Shown: positions 12,001-23,031, numbered from the stretch's first letter. The stretch: 64,000 nucleotides of DNA from Romanomermis culicivorax (GCA_963922205.1 CAWUHX010000247.1:434001-498000); one strand, 5' to 3'. Numbers and translations are program-made. Notes: generated by a model not told the origin, from the sequence alone.

Positions 12001-15000
12001 GGTTAAATTTTCGTTCAATTTCGATTGGTTGGATAAAGCCGCCGCTAACCAATAGGGCGGCGATAAAAGCTGAAAAATGGAGAGAGCGTTTTTCTTCTCC
12101 TATATAACAAGTTCCGCCTACAAATTACTTTGACTGTAAAAGCAGAAAAATGGGCATATAGAATAAAAACGTTCTTCTCCTCCTAGCTCCGCCTACTATA
12201 TACACGACAAAAGCTGAAAAAAGAGCCGATAAAAGGATGGCGTTTTTCTCATCCTAGCTCCGCCTACCATGCTTTTTGACCGCAAGTGCTGAAAAATGGG
12301 CCAATAGAAAAATATACTTTTTCTCCCCTATTTTACAAGCTCCGCCTACATTTTATCTTGCCTGTGAAATCCATACATGTAACGGAGCTCCGAGGTCTGG
12401 GGGGGGGGGGGGGTTGGAGCACTTTTTTGGGGCCGGGGGTCAGTAATTCCCGAAATTTTGGGGGGAGGGGTCCCTGAAGGAAAAAAAATTCGATTTTTTC
12501 CATGAAAAATGTCCGAAAACGGTTTAAAAAGTAGTAATTTTTGTCTAAAAAATGATAAAATATGTACTTATGGCGCGAAGCGCCGAGAAAATTGACATTT
12601 TTGACCATTTTTTGTTCTAAAATTGACATTTTTCATAGAAAAAATGACATTTTTCTGTATTTTTCCGACTAAAACTATGGGGGTCCCTAGGGCTACCATA
12701 TGGCTAGCCATAGGATTGGAAAATCCTGGGGGGGCGGTTGCCCAATGGCTAGCCATATGGTCGACGATTTCTGGGGGGGGGGGTTCCCATAGCACTTCCC
12801 CCCCCCAATTACATGTATGGTGAAATCTGAAAAATAGATCAATAGAAAAAAAGCGTTTTCCCCTCGTAGCTCCGCCTACTATCTACATATACGCCGCAAA
12901 AAGTGAAAAAAGAGCCAACAGAAAGGGAGTGTTTTTCTCATCCTAGCTCCTCCTAATAAGCTGAAAACAGGTCAATAGAAAAAGAAACGTTTTTCTCCCC
13001 CTATGTAGCTCCGCCTACGAATGTACAGCGCGAGAGCTGAAAAAAGAGCCAACAGTACGAGAGCATTTTTCTAATCCTAGCTCCGCCTACCATGTACTTC
13101 GACTGCGATAGCTAAAAAATAGATCAATAGAAAAGTGTTTTTCTCCTACTAGCTCCGCCTACAAATGCACATTGATAGAAAAAACAGAAAAATAGGCCAA
13201 TTGAAAAAAAAGTTTCCCTGCTGTAGCTCCGCCTACTATGTACACCCCAAATGCTGAAAAAAGCGCCAATAGAAAGGGAAGGCTTTTCACCCCCTAGCTC
13301 TACCTACCACATTTTTTGACCGCAAAAGCTGAAAAATAGGTCGATAGAAAAAGGGTATTTTTGTCCTACTAGCTCTGCCTACAAACGCACTTTGATGACA
13401 AAAGCAGAAAAATAGGAAAATAAAAAAAAGTTTTCGTCCTCCTAACTCCGCCTAAGCTAAAAAAACGAAAAAAAGGGAGCGCTTCCCTCCTAACTCCGCC
13501 TACAATGTATGTAATTCCATCCTAAGAGAAGAAAAATTGGCCAATAGAAAAAAGTTTTCCCCTCCCAGCTCCGCCTATTGGCCGTGAAGGTTAAAAAATG
13601 GGCCAATAGGAAAATAAAGTTTTTCTCCTCCTAGCTCCGCCTATTATAGCTTCACCGCAAGACTGAAAATGGACGAATAAAAAAGGAGCGTTTTTGTCAA
13701 ATTCAGACAGCTCCGCCTACCATGCGAATTGGGCGCAAAGATTGAAAAAAAGTATCAATACAAAGTGAGCGTTTCCTCCTCGCAGCTCCACCCCCTTGCT
13801 AACAAAGCTGAAAAAATGGGTCAATATATTTCTGCTCGTAGCTCCACCCCCTTGCTAACAAAGCTGAAAAAATGGGTCAATATATTTCTGCTCGTAGCTC
13901 CACCTACTATGCGTACTCTAGCCGCAAAAGCTACGAAATTGGGCCAATAGGAAGTTAGCGTTTTTCCCCTCGTAGCTCCGCCTCCTGCTACCAAAGCTAA
14001 AAAAGTGGGTCAATATTTTTCTCCTCGGAGCTCCGCCTACTATGTGTACTCTAGCCGCAAAAGCTATATAAAATTGGGCCAATAGAAAAAGATTATTTTC
14101 CAGCTGATCCGCCTACCTTGACGGCGTCCGCTAAATTGACGTTGGGCAAAGAAGGCGTGGCGAAAAAAGCGGGCGGAGTTTGATGTTGTTGTTGCTGTTT
14201 TTGTTGTCGTTTACTCTCTTGCAATTCCCTTTGTTGTTTTTCCATCAATTTTAGACGCAAAGCTTGGACGCCTTTGATTTTGAGATTGGGTTCGCTGGTC
14301 GCTTTACGCAATTCGTTTTCGGGCGACCATTGGGCCGGATAGGGCTGGAATTGGGGCGCGAAATGGGAACCCTGTTGTTGTTGTTTATGATGATGTTTGT
14401 TGTAAATCATTTCCTAGAAATATAAAAGGAACGAGTTGATAAAAATGCAATTTTGACGATTTTCCAAAAATTTGTATCAAAATTTACAATTTTCTCTCAA
14501 TTTTGGAGGAAAGTGGACATTTTTTACAAATTTTTTCTATCCAAAACTTTACGCAATTTTGGAATTACGACTTCTCGTTGCCTTCAATTTTCTAAATTCC
14601 CGACAAAAACGCTGCGATTTTTTTCATTTTTGGAGCAAAAAAACCAACTTTCAATTTTTCTTTCGTCGTATCGCTAATGGTCTTGCCGCCGGCCGCCGAA
14701 CAACTGGACGCCGCGACGGCTAGAAAATGTTGCGACGACGTCGGCGTTTCTTGATTATTATTATTATGCAAAAATTCTTCGACTAATTGTTGCGACGCTT
14801 GGACGTGTTGTAAAGTTAATTGAGCGTATTTTTGTTGATATTGTAAAATGAGATCGGCCTAGGAGACGAAACATCGATTAAAAAAAATCTACGAAGCCAA
14901 ATAGCGAATGCTATATTTGTAAGAGGTCCGATCCGGGACGTCAACTTGAATTTTGTGGGTAGGGCACCTACCTAGTTGCCCGAAATTTTAGACATCCCAA

Positions 15001-15667
15001 AAATTGTCGAAAAAAACGGAAAAATTTCTTATAAGAGCCAAAAAAGCTATTCTTTCGCAATTTTTTCCAGTTTAGGGTCCCAAATTTTATATATACAAGT
15101 TTCGCCCAAGTTGGATTGGAGGGGTCCATAAAACATACCTGTAAGAGATCCGACCAGTTGGGAGGGGCGGAGGATAAACCCAAAATTTGGGGGACGGGGA
15201 AGGGAAGGGTCAAAAAAACCGCAAAAAAAGTTGAAAATTTTCCCAAAAAAGCCAAAAAATGGTATTTTCCCCTCGATTCCTTCGAGATTGGGCGGGGGAG
15301 GATGGCGAAGATGGGGGGGGGGAGTCCCACCACCGATTACGGGGGTAGGAAAAAGTCGAAATTTTTCCCAAAAAAGGCCAAAAAACATTACACTTTTTTG
15401 CAAATTTTTTTAATTTTTTCCAAACTGGGGGGGGGGGGGTAAATGCTTTTGGGTACAGGGTTGGCCAAACTGGGGGGGGGGGGGTCCCCCCAAGTACAGG
15501 CATGATTATAGCTATGCCCCCAGTAGGTACTTTTGACTTACTTGTTGTTGTTGAAATTGTTGCCGAATAGCCAAAAGACGCCGTTCTAAATCCGGTTGGC
15601 AAGAATCGCCGGCGTTTTGATGATCGCCGCCGGGCGAATTTCCGCTAAACGAGCAGCGATCGTTCAT
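3073..15667 (-). CDS. HDAC4: Class IIa histone deacetylase (HDAC4/5/7/9 type), complete 10-exon model, 750 aa
   Basis: Signal-responsive, zinc-dependent deacetylase family that represses MEF2-type targets in the nucleus. Exons in order: 15542-15667, 14649-14858, 14117-14413, 11954-12069, 11670-11892, 11115-11279, 9700-9879, 7585-7803, 5919-6102, 3073-3605. All have GT/AG introns and phases close without a break. The N-terminus is Gln-rich. KEKLKEMIYNK matches the MEF2-binding helix (KLQEFVLNK in vertebrates), and [10 protein letters not shown] is the 14-3-3/CaMK phosphosite. The structural zinc segment [17 protein letters not shown] opens the catalytic domain. Active-site motifs are [19 protein letters not shown] and [12 protein letters not shown]. 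The last catalytic position is LEGGYNL: tyrosine, where vertebrate class IIa enzymes have histidine. The tail is acidic then Ser-rich. Exons 1-7 recur at 24815-30073. Family assignment is secure; the exact paralogue name is by similarity. Confidence 0.93.
3606..5918. repeat. HDAC intron 9: degenerate tandem repeat, about 189-bp unit
   Basis: The intron is filled with units containing CTTCATTTTTGA..GAGTTGTA, a TTCTTCCGTCAAGATGAT block, an ATATTTCAAAAATATTG block and a TCAATCGATAGATCTCAAC block. The two best-preserved neighbours start GCTATATCTTCATTTTTGA at 4722 and 4911, a 189-bp period. Because 189 is divisible by three, these units share one open frame (4563-5096), which I read as a by-product of the period, not a gene. 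Older units toward both ends are strongly diverged. Confidence 0.85.
6103..7584. repeat. HDAC intron 8: related tandem repeat, about 190-bp unit
   Basis: Units recur with TCTCCCGTAGAGATGATGTTTC at about 6590, 6777, 6968 and 7150, together with ATCAATCGATAGATCTCGAC. The landmarks are those of the intron 9 family, so the two neighbouring introns share one repeat lineage even though exon 9 separates them. Confidence 0.8.
7804..9699. other. HDAC intron 7: T-rich low-complexity DNA
   Basis: About 1.9 kb dominated by TTTTTATTTT and TTCAACTTTATTTT stretches with no clear fixed-period unit and no believable coding frame. The left boundary of the large duplication falls inside it, near 8079. Confidence 0.6.
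9880..11114. repeat. HDAC intron 6: degenerate short tandem repeat (AAATTTCTCCAAATTTTG units)
   Basis: A unit of roughly 50-75 bp combining AAATTTCTCCAAATTTTG, GAAATTTACAAATTTTAG and AATTATTTTTGAGGATTTTC is repeated across the whole intron with drift. The same array occurs in the second copy at about 24995-26228. Confidence 0.7.
12070..14116. repeat. HDAC intron 3: tandem repeat built on CTAGCTCCGCCTAC
   Basis: More than 15 units of roughly 80-95 bp carry the core CTAGCTCCGCCTAC. It is followed by a variable segment, then AAAGCTGAAAAATGGGCCAATAG, and a TTTTTCTCCTC tail. Two neighbouring units near 13790-13900 are almost identical. The 448-bp mobile element at 12372-12819 interrupts the array. 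The second copy of the array is at 27175-28692. Confidence 0.85.
12372..12819. mobile_element. 448-bp MITE with CATACATGTAA terminal inverted repeats, polymorphic between the two copies
   Basis: The element starts CATACATGTAA and ends TTACATGTATG, and is flanked by the 8-bp duplication GTGAAATC (12364-12371 and 12820-12827). The matching place in the other copy (27479-27486) has a single GTGAAATC and no element: a clean empty site. G/C-rich runs lie near both ends, and there is no transposase. The 8-bp duplication fits hAT-, P- or Merlin-type mobilisation; the termini do not settle which. Confidence 0.9.
15136..15516. mobile_element. G-rich MITE-like element (CATACCTGTAA family) in HDAC intron 1
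   Basis: It begins CATACCTGTAAGAGATCCGAC and carries the family's GACCAGTTGGG and G-run segments. It ends near GTACAGGCATG. A second, partial head (TTTGTAAGAGGTCCGATCC) lies about 220 bp upstream, so the element may be nested in, or compound with, another copy. I could not define a target duplication. The corresponding element in the second copy (starting 29709) lacks the right-hand part. Confidence 0.6.
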
Positions 15668-15684
15668 AATTGTGTAAAGAACAT
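15664..15684 (-). promoter_or_regulatory. Six-codon upstream ORF overlapping the HDAC start codon
   Basis: In the HDAC leader an ATG at 15682-15684 opens a frame of six sense codons (MFFTQL). Its TGA overlaps the HDAC ATG as ATGA. The identical arrangement is present in the second copy. Such terminate-overlap uORFs can tune initiation at the main start. Whether this ATG lies in the mature mRNA is unknown; a possible acceptor (TTTACTGTAG) lies just upstream on the minus strand. Confidence 0.35.
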
Positions 15685-16069
15685 TTTCCGTCCGTAAAAA
15701 ATCCGTCGACGAAAATTTGGGATTTGTTGTCTACAGTAAAAAATGTGACATCCTGCAGTACCCAATGTGTAAACGTCTCAACTTTATTGTCAAAATCGAA
15801 AGTTACACACATAAAAGTAGGATTAAAAAACTAAACAAGGGTTAGAACGTAATTAAAAAAAAGTGTAAAGCGATTAATTATTCCATTCATTCTTGATAAC
15901 TAAAAATGATGCCCTGTTGAGCCAACGCTTGCAAATTTTCCTCCGAAATGTAAATGGTGCCGTCCTCCTGCGCCTCGGCCAAGGCCAACAAAGCTTCCGT
16001 ATCTAAAATCGACGCTTCTTGCGGCGGCGGCTGTTCGGCTTCGTCGTCGTCGACCATAGCCGGCCTTTT

Positions 16070-18631
16070 CTGTAAATAGACAAAAAAATCACTTATAGAT
16101 TTACACCAAAGTGGCGAAAATTACAAAGTGTAAAGTCTTTCCGGCATATTTTGCACAACTTTACAAAATCATAAATCTTAAAATAAATTCGATCTTTATA
16201 AATAACAGAATTAAACAGACTTTCTCAACAATTGGTGAAAATCATAACCCAAAATTTGGGTTAAATTCCAAAAAAATAACGGAGGTGTAAACTTTTTCCC
16301 CATAGATTTTTCACAATTTCACAAAATTTTGAATTGTAAAATTTTTAGATTCCTTACTAATATGGTGCAAATCAGAAACAAGTGTAAATTCTTTCGATAA
16401 CTTTTACACAATTTTACAAAATTTTCAATTTTGAAATTTTCGATCTTTCACAGGAAAAAGAAGAATTTAGTAGAGAAAAAACGTCATTTTATCAAGATTC
16501 CTCAAAAATTTTGTGAAAATCAGGAGCAAAAATTGGCATATATTCCAAAAAACGTAAACTTTTGTGGATTAATTTTACAAAATTGGAAAAACTACGAAAT
16601 TTTCGATCATTCAGAAAATCTTCATTTTCTTAAAATTTATCAACAATTTGGCGAATATCAGAAGCAAAAATTTGCATCTCCTAAAAAACAAACTGTGAAT
16701 TTTCCTCGATAAATTTTACATAATTTTAAATTTTCAAATTTAGGATCTTGTACAAAAAATTAGATTTAGGCAAAAAAAAACGTTATTCTCTCAATATTAA
16801 TCAACCATTTGGTAAAAACTAGAAACTAAAATTTGCATAAATTCCAAAAATAACAGTTTAAACTTTTTTTGGATAAATTTTTCACAGTTCACAGTATTTT
16901 AAAATTTAAATGTTCGATTTTTCACAAAAACAAAATTTAGGAGGGAAAAATGCCATTTTTCTCTAGATTTCTCAACAATCGGGTGAAAATTTGCATAAAT
17001 TCCAAAAAATAAAGCAAGTGTAAATTTTTTCAGTAGATTTCTCACAATTTTTCAAAATTTTGAAAGTTAGATTTTTTACAAAAACAAAATTTAGTAGAAC
17101 AAATACGTCATTTTTACTAGATTCCTCAACGATTCGGTGAAAATTTGCAGAAATTTCAGAAATTTGCAAAGTGAAAACTTTTTGCGATAAATTTTACACA
17201 AATTTTGCAAAATTTTAAATTATAAAACTTGATCTACCAGAAAAACAATATTCAGCAGAGAAACTTGTCATTTTATGAAGATTTCTCAAAAAATTTGGCG
17301 AAAATCATAGGCAAAATTTGCATATATTTAAAAAAACAAAGTTTAAACTTGTAAACCTTTCTCGATAAATTTTACATATTTTCATAAAATTTGAAATTTA
17401 AAAATTTCGGATCTTCCAGAAAATCAGAATATATGAAAAAACGTCATTTTCTCAAAATTTATCAACAATGTGGTGAAAATTAAAAACATAAATCTGCATA
17501 ATTTTGAAAAAATAACAAACTCCAAACTTTTTTCGATAAATTTTACAAAATTTTAAAATGTTCAATCTTAAAAAAAACAACAAAATTTAGGAAAAAAATT
17601 CGTCATTTTCTCAAGATTTATCAACAATCTGGTAAGAATTAGAAGCAAAAATTTGCATAAATCCCAAAAAATAGCAAGTGTAAACTTTTTCGATACACTG
17701 AACAAAATTTTAAAATTTAAAATGTTCGTTCCTTAAAAAAAACAAAATTTAGGAGAAAAAACATCATTTTTTCTATATTTTTCAACAATCGATGGAGATT
17801 GGCATAAATTTCAGAAAATAACAAAGAGTAAACTTGCTTCGATAAATTTTACACAATTTTAAAATGTAAACTGTTCGTTTTTTCAACAAAGAAATTTTCA
17901 TTTTTCTACATTTCTCAGCAATTCGGTGAAAATTTGCATAAATTAAAAAAAAAACGGTGTAAACTTTTGTCGATAGATTTACCACAATTTTAAATTTTAA
18001 AATGTTCGTTTTTTTACAAAAACAAAGTTTACAAGGGAAACAAGTCATTTTTCAAGATTGCTCAACAATTCAGTGAAAACTTCCATAAAATCAAAAAATA
18101 GCAAGTGTAAACTTTTTTCGATCACTTTACAAATGTTAAAATTTTTGATTTTTTACAAAAACAAAATTTATAGGAGAAAATCGTGTCATTTTTTCTACAT
18201 TTCTCAACAATTCGATCGAAATCATAAGCCAAAATTTGCATAAATTCCAAAAATAGCAAGTGTAAACTTTATTCGATACACTTGACAAAATTTTTAAATT
18301 TTCGATTTTTTACAAAAACAGAATTTATAAGGAGACAAAATGTGTCATTTTTCCTAGATTTCTCAATAATTCGATGGAAATCATAAGCCAAAAATTAGCA
18401 TAAATCTCAAAAAATAACAAAGTGTAAACTTCTTTTTTCGATAAATTTCTCAAAATTTAAAGCAAAAATTTGCATAAATTTCAAAAAATAACAGTGTGTA
18501 AACTTTTTTCGATACTCTCCAAAAGGTTTTGAATTTTAAAATTTCCGATCTTCGAGAAAAGAGCAAAAATACGTAATTTTCTCAAAATTCAAAGCAAAAA
18601 ATTTGCTTAGAGTCCAAAAAAAGAAATTTAC
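16070..18631. repeat. Zinc-finger gene last intron (copy 1): degenerate tandem repeat, about 150-bp unit
   Basis: Units contain TTTGCATAAATTCCAAAAAAT, AAGTGTAAACTTTTTTCGAT, AAATTTTACACAATTTT, TTTTACAAAAACAAAATTTAG and TCATTTTTCTAGATTTCTC in that order. The array fills the intron; the other copy is at 30478-33051. Confidence 0.8.
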
Positions 18632-20012
18632 CAAAACCGTCGATTCTTCAACTTTTTTCAACGCCGGCGTTTCTTTCGGCGGTTCGTTAATCGTCGGGGC
18701 GCGTTTTTCGGCCATAATTTGTAAACGAGGCGGTTCGTTATCCATATCTTCCACTAAAAAGAGAAGAAAAAAAACATTAAAAAGAAAAGGAAAAACATAA
18801 AAACATGAAAAAACAATAAAATTGAGACAAACAATAAAAATTTAATAAACAAATAAAAATTGGAAAAAACAATAAAAATTGGGAACAACAATACAACTAA
18901 AAAAACAATAAAAATTGAAAAAAAACATAAAAAATAAAAAAACAATAAAAACCGAGAAAAAACAACAAAAATTTGAAAAAAACAAAATAAAAACCGGAAA
19001 AAATAAAATAAAAATTAGAAAAAACAAAATAAAACGCAAAAAAGGCGAGTTCAAAAAAGACCAAAAACGTCGTTTACTAAGGTGTAACGCGCGATTTTTT
19101 TCGCTCAACGGAATCGGCGGCGGCAGCGGGACGTGCGGCGGCGGCGGCCGGTTCGTGGCGTCTTGGGCGACGCCGTCCGTGACGATCACCGCCTCCTGCA
19201 AAGCGCCGCCTCTTTCCCAAATGACGACGTATCTTAAAGATATACATTTTTTTGCAAACTTTAAAGTTTATGTTTCAAGATTTTTGAAAAAAAAACTCAA
19301 TTTTTGCGAAAAATTCGAGCTTTTTGGTGTGAATTTGTCGGATTTTTTTTGAAACTTTAGGCTCAATAATGTCAACATTTTTGAAGATCCCGGTTTTTTA
19401 GGCCCAAATTTGCGAAAAATTCGATTTTTTTTTGTGTGAATTTTCCAAAAATTCTACTTTTTCTAAACTTCCAGATTAATAATGTCAACATTTTTTGAGA
19501 ATTCAGTTTTATAGGTTTAAATTTTCCAAAAAATTTGATTTTTCAACGTAAATTCTTCAAAAATTCAATTTTTACGAAACTTTACGATTTATGTTAACAT
19601 TTTCGAAGGATTCAGATTTTTAAGATTAAATTTTGAGGAAAATTAGATTTTTTTAATGTAAATTCTTCAGAAATTCGATTTTTTCTTCACAAAAAAACAA
19701 AATTTACATAAAAAATGATAATTTTTTTCAGACGACTTTGAGATTGATATATGAACATTTTCAGAAAATTAAAATATTTAGGCCAAAATTTGACAAAAAA
19801 TCGATTTTGAATGTGAATTTTTTCAGAATTGATTTTTTTACCAAAAAAAAGAAAATTTACATTCAAGAATGATGATTCTTTTCGACATTTTGAAATGTAT
19901 TCCAACATCTGCGAAAAATGCAAATTTTTCAGAATTTCAATATTTTCAATTTCTTGAATTTTTACGATTGATATTTCAATATATTTGAAAAATTGAAATT
20001 TTTAGGTCCGAA

Positions 20013-20219
20013 CAAGCCTGTAGCCAGAAATTTTTTTCAGGGGGGGGGCACACATTTTTTTTAAACACAAATTACTGTAAAATTGGCATTTCTGACTTGA
20101 CTTTCTTATTTTTGACTTGAGTTGGAAAAAAACCCAAAAAAACCCTGTCTTTTTTCAACACTTCAAACATTTCGGGGGGGAGCGTGCCCCCCCCCCTACC
20201 CCCTCTCCCTACAGGCCTG
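20013..20219. mobile_element. 207-bp hAT-like MITE, CAAGCCTGTAG...CTACAGGCCTG (copy 1)
   Basis: The termini are imperfect inverted repeats starting CAAGCCTGTAGCC and ending CTACAGGCCTG. They are flanked by an exact 8-bp duplication, GGTCCGAA (20005-20012 and 20220-20227). An 8-bp duplication and CAGGCCTG-like ends are typical of hAT elements. Internally it has G and C runs and no coding capacity. It lies in a zinc-finger gene intron and is shared by both copies, so it predates their separation. Confidence 0.85.
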
Positions 20220-20999
20220 GGTCCGAATATATGAAAAATTAAATTTTTTGAATGGGAATTCTTCAAAAATTTTCTTTTTTCTCTACAAAACAGCAAAATT
20301 TATATAAAAAGTAATGATTTCTCTAAAATTTTAACATTAATGTTTCAAAATTTTTGAAAAATTCAAATTTTTTAGCTCCAGATTTTGCACAAAGTTTGAT
20401 TTTCGAATATATGAATCTAAAAAAAAATTTCTCGACGAAAGCAAAATTTACATCAAAAATGATGCTTCAAGATTGATGTTTCAGAATTTTTGGAAAATGA
20501 AAATTTTCAGGCCCAAATTTGGGCGAAAAATTCGATTTTTAAAGTTAGTCTTCAAAAATTCTATTTTTTCTTTTCAAAAAAGCAAAATTTACATACTACA
20601 TATTTACAAGAAGAGATTTTTTCGCCTGAATTTTCAAAAATCTTGAAAATTTTAATTTTTTTTAATTTTACAAAAGTTAATTACTGTATTTCCGAATTTG
20701 TTGTATGCGATTTCAAATGTTTGACCAATTGGCCCCGTTTGGCGTACGCCGAACCGCAAGCGCCGCATTGGAACGGTTTACGACCTCTAAGAAAGACAAC
20801 AATTTTTTGAACCCAAATTTTTGCGTTTCGTAAAAAGTATAAATTTCTACTCCTGGTGTAAAGTCAAATGTTGCTCCAAATGGGCTTTGGTCGAAAAGGC
20901 GCCGTCGCATTTGGGGCACGGAAAGGGTTTGACGCCCTTGTGCGCGTTGACGTGCACTTGCAAGTGTTCCAATCTGCAATATTTTACAACATTGAGGTG

Positions 21000-22115
21000 C
21001 TAATCCGTTTCCAATAAATATTTACATCATGATTTTATGGAAGTTGTCAATCACTCACCACATAAGGGACATTATGAGGTTCAAGCATCACAATTACAGG
21101 TGTAGGTGCTAAACCCCTCCAATCGTAGGTGTTCAACAAAACTACTTTTTATAGGCCCTGATTTTCAAGTTCAAGTGAATCAGTTTACTGAGCCAAATTA
21201 GAGGTGTTAAATATGTCGGAGGTGCTAAAAATCGCGCACTTAATCGGAGGTGCTAATTAATAGATGCGTTTCACATAATTTTCGGGTGGCCATCCGATTA
21301 GAACTTTTCGTAGGGCTTAAATCGTATAGAGGCAACGCAATCCAAACGGAGTTGTTAATCAATGTCATAGTTGAATCTGATGATTTGGGAGGTGCTAATC
21401 CGATCAGAGTTGTCAATCACTGAGGACATGTCAAGTGATTAGGTGCAAAATCCGTCCGATCGGAGGTGTTCATCAAAACCAAGTACTGTAGACTTTCAAT
21501 AGGCCCTCATTTTCAAGTGAAAGTGATGGAGTTTTACTACGCAAAATTGGAGATGTTAATTATGTCGGAGGTGCTCAAAATCACGCGATCAATCGGAGGT
21601 GCTAATCATTAGACGCGTATTCGGGTGGTCATCCGGTTGGAAATTTTCGTGATGCTTAAAATCGTATAGAGGCAACGCAATCGAAACGGAGGTGCTAATC
21701 AATTTCATTTCTGAACCTGATGAATATTTTGGAGGTGCTCACCCGATCGGAGTTGTCAATCACTGAGGGCATAGGACATTATTAGGCCCAAGCATCGCAA
21801 CTGCAGGTGTAGGTGATTAGGTGCTAGAACCGTCTCATCGGAGGTGTTCAACAAAATTAACTACTATACACTTTTTATAGGTCCTCATTTTCAAGTGTTA
21901 GTGAATCAGTTTACTGAACAAAATTGGAGGTGTTAATTATTCCGGAGGTGCTCGAAGTCGGGCGCTCAATCGAAGCTGCTAATCATTGCACGCGTTTCGC
22001 ATAATTTTCGGGTGGTCATCCTAATGGAAATTTTCTTGGTGCGGAGGTGCTAATACTTGACGTGACCATTATTTCGGAGGTGCTAATCCGAACACGGTCG
22101 CATCATCTATAGTAA
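21000..22115. repeat. GGAGGTGCTAATC array in a zinc-finger intron (copy 1)
   Basis: The motif GGAGGTGCTAATC and variants (GGAGGTGTTAAT, GGAGTTGTCAATC) recur many times. They are nested in a longer unit of roughly 340-365 bp that also contains a TATAGGCCCTCATTTTCAAGTG segment and a GCGTTTCGCATAATTTTCGG segment. The landmark GTTGTCAATCACT is at about 21046, 21411 and 21750. The base composition is much less AT-rich than the flanking introns. Confidence 0.85.
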
Positions 22116-23009
22116 ACTTACTTCCCGAACGTTTTACGACACGAAGAACATTGAAACGGCTTTAAACCTTGATGTACGCGCATGTGTAAATCTAAATTGA
22201 CTTTCGATCTATATGGAAAAATTGAAAAAAAGTAAACTAGGGGGAATCGGATAAATTTTCGCTTTAGCACCTAAAATTGCGTCCGCAAACGTCGCACATG
22301 TGGGACTTAATTTCCGTGTGAATTTTTTCGTGGCTCCTTAAATCGGCCGAACGACGAAACGTACGTTTACAAGCTCGGCATCTTCAAAGAAAAAATTGCG
22401 AAGTGTAAACCAAGAATTTGGAAAAAGGTAGTGTAAACAAAGTATAAAAAACGAAAAACTGGATATGTAAAGTAAAAAACCAAGAATTTTAAGTTTAAAC
22501 TAGAAAAAGCTATATACAAATTTGCATATTTTGTACTTGTAAGGACGTTCGCCGTGTAAATAACGATGAGCTTTCAATAAATTGGCGCTATTAAAAATCG
22601 ACCGCATTTTTCGCAAGTGAAATCGCGAATCTGCAACGAGAAAATGTATGTATAAATTTGCATAGAAAATATGCTAATTTCCAATAAAATTAGCATGACC
22701 ATGTGAATTTTTTAATGAAAAAATGCAAATTTCAGCGAAAAAATGTCAACTGAATTAACATAAAAATTATGCAAATTCTAACAAATCCGAATTTAGGAAA
22801 ATTATATAGGAATTTGGATGAATTTTGAATTGATATAATGAAAACCTGAATGAATATGCATAAACACATGTGGAATTTTTAGTTTTCTCATGAAAATTAT
22901 GCAAATTTCAGGGAAGTTTAGTCCAAAAAACGTCAAAAATTTGCATAGTATTGTGTAAAGTTATATGAATTTCCGAATTTTCATGGGATCAGAAAAAAAT
23001 TAGACCAGT

Positions 23010-23031
23010 ACTCTGCGTTGATACCACTGCT
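23010..23031 (-). other. Residual SMART-type amplification adapter at a contig end
   Basis: The 22 bases before the N run read as the reverse complement of the widely used oligonucleotide that begins AAGCAGTGGTATCAACGCAG. The genomic match to the other copy stops at the base before it. This is library-derived, not biological, sequence. Confidence 0.95.

Larger units (their letters stand above)
15887..22618 (-). pseudogene. Redundant 3' half of the C2H2 zinc-finger gene (duplicate of 30295-37052)
   Basis: This segment repeats exons 12-19 of the gene at 30295-44636, from the last exon (15887-16069) through 18632-18753, about 19078-19232, 20685-20786, 20851-20973 and the finger exons near 22120-22390 to the one ending near 22618. 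It stops at the adapter and gap, so it has no 5' half or start codon. In the finger exon near 22595 the run is AAAAA against AAAAAA in the other copy. That shifts the frame inside a finger whose intact form reads CEKCGRFFNSANLLKAH. The C-terminal exon differs by one residue (KRPAM versus KTPAM). I read it as the other haplotype of the same gene, not a true pseudogene. Confidence 0.8.
8079..23009 (+). repeat. Large direct duplication, copy 1 (about 14.9 kb)
   Basis: Collinear with 23175-37434 from an intron-7 TAACTCAATTTTT landmark to a GATCAGAAAAAAATTAGACCAGT end. Exons, introns, arrays and the 20013 element correspond one to one. Differences are scattered substitutions and small indels, the 448-bp element present only here, and a shortened G-rich element in copy 2. 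The right end abuts the adapter and gap. Confidence 0.95.

Noticed and set aside
18754..19077. Phe-rich hydrophobic proteins on the minus strand (also 33174-33499)
   Set aside because: They come from an AACAATAAAAATTG simple-sequence intron.
15887..22618. True pseudogene by the one-base deletion near 22595
   Set aside because: The change is a single A in a homopolymer within a probable haplotig; other exons are intact.
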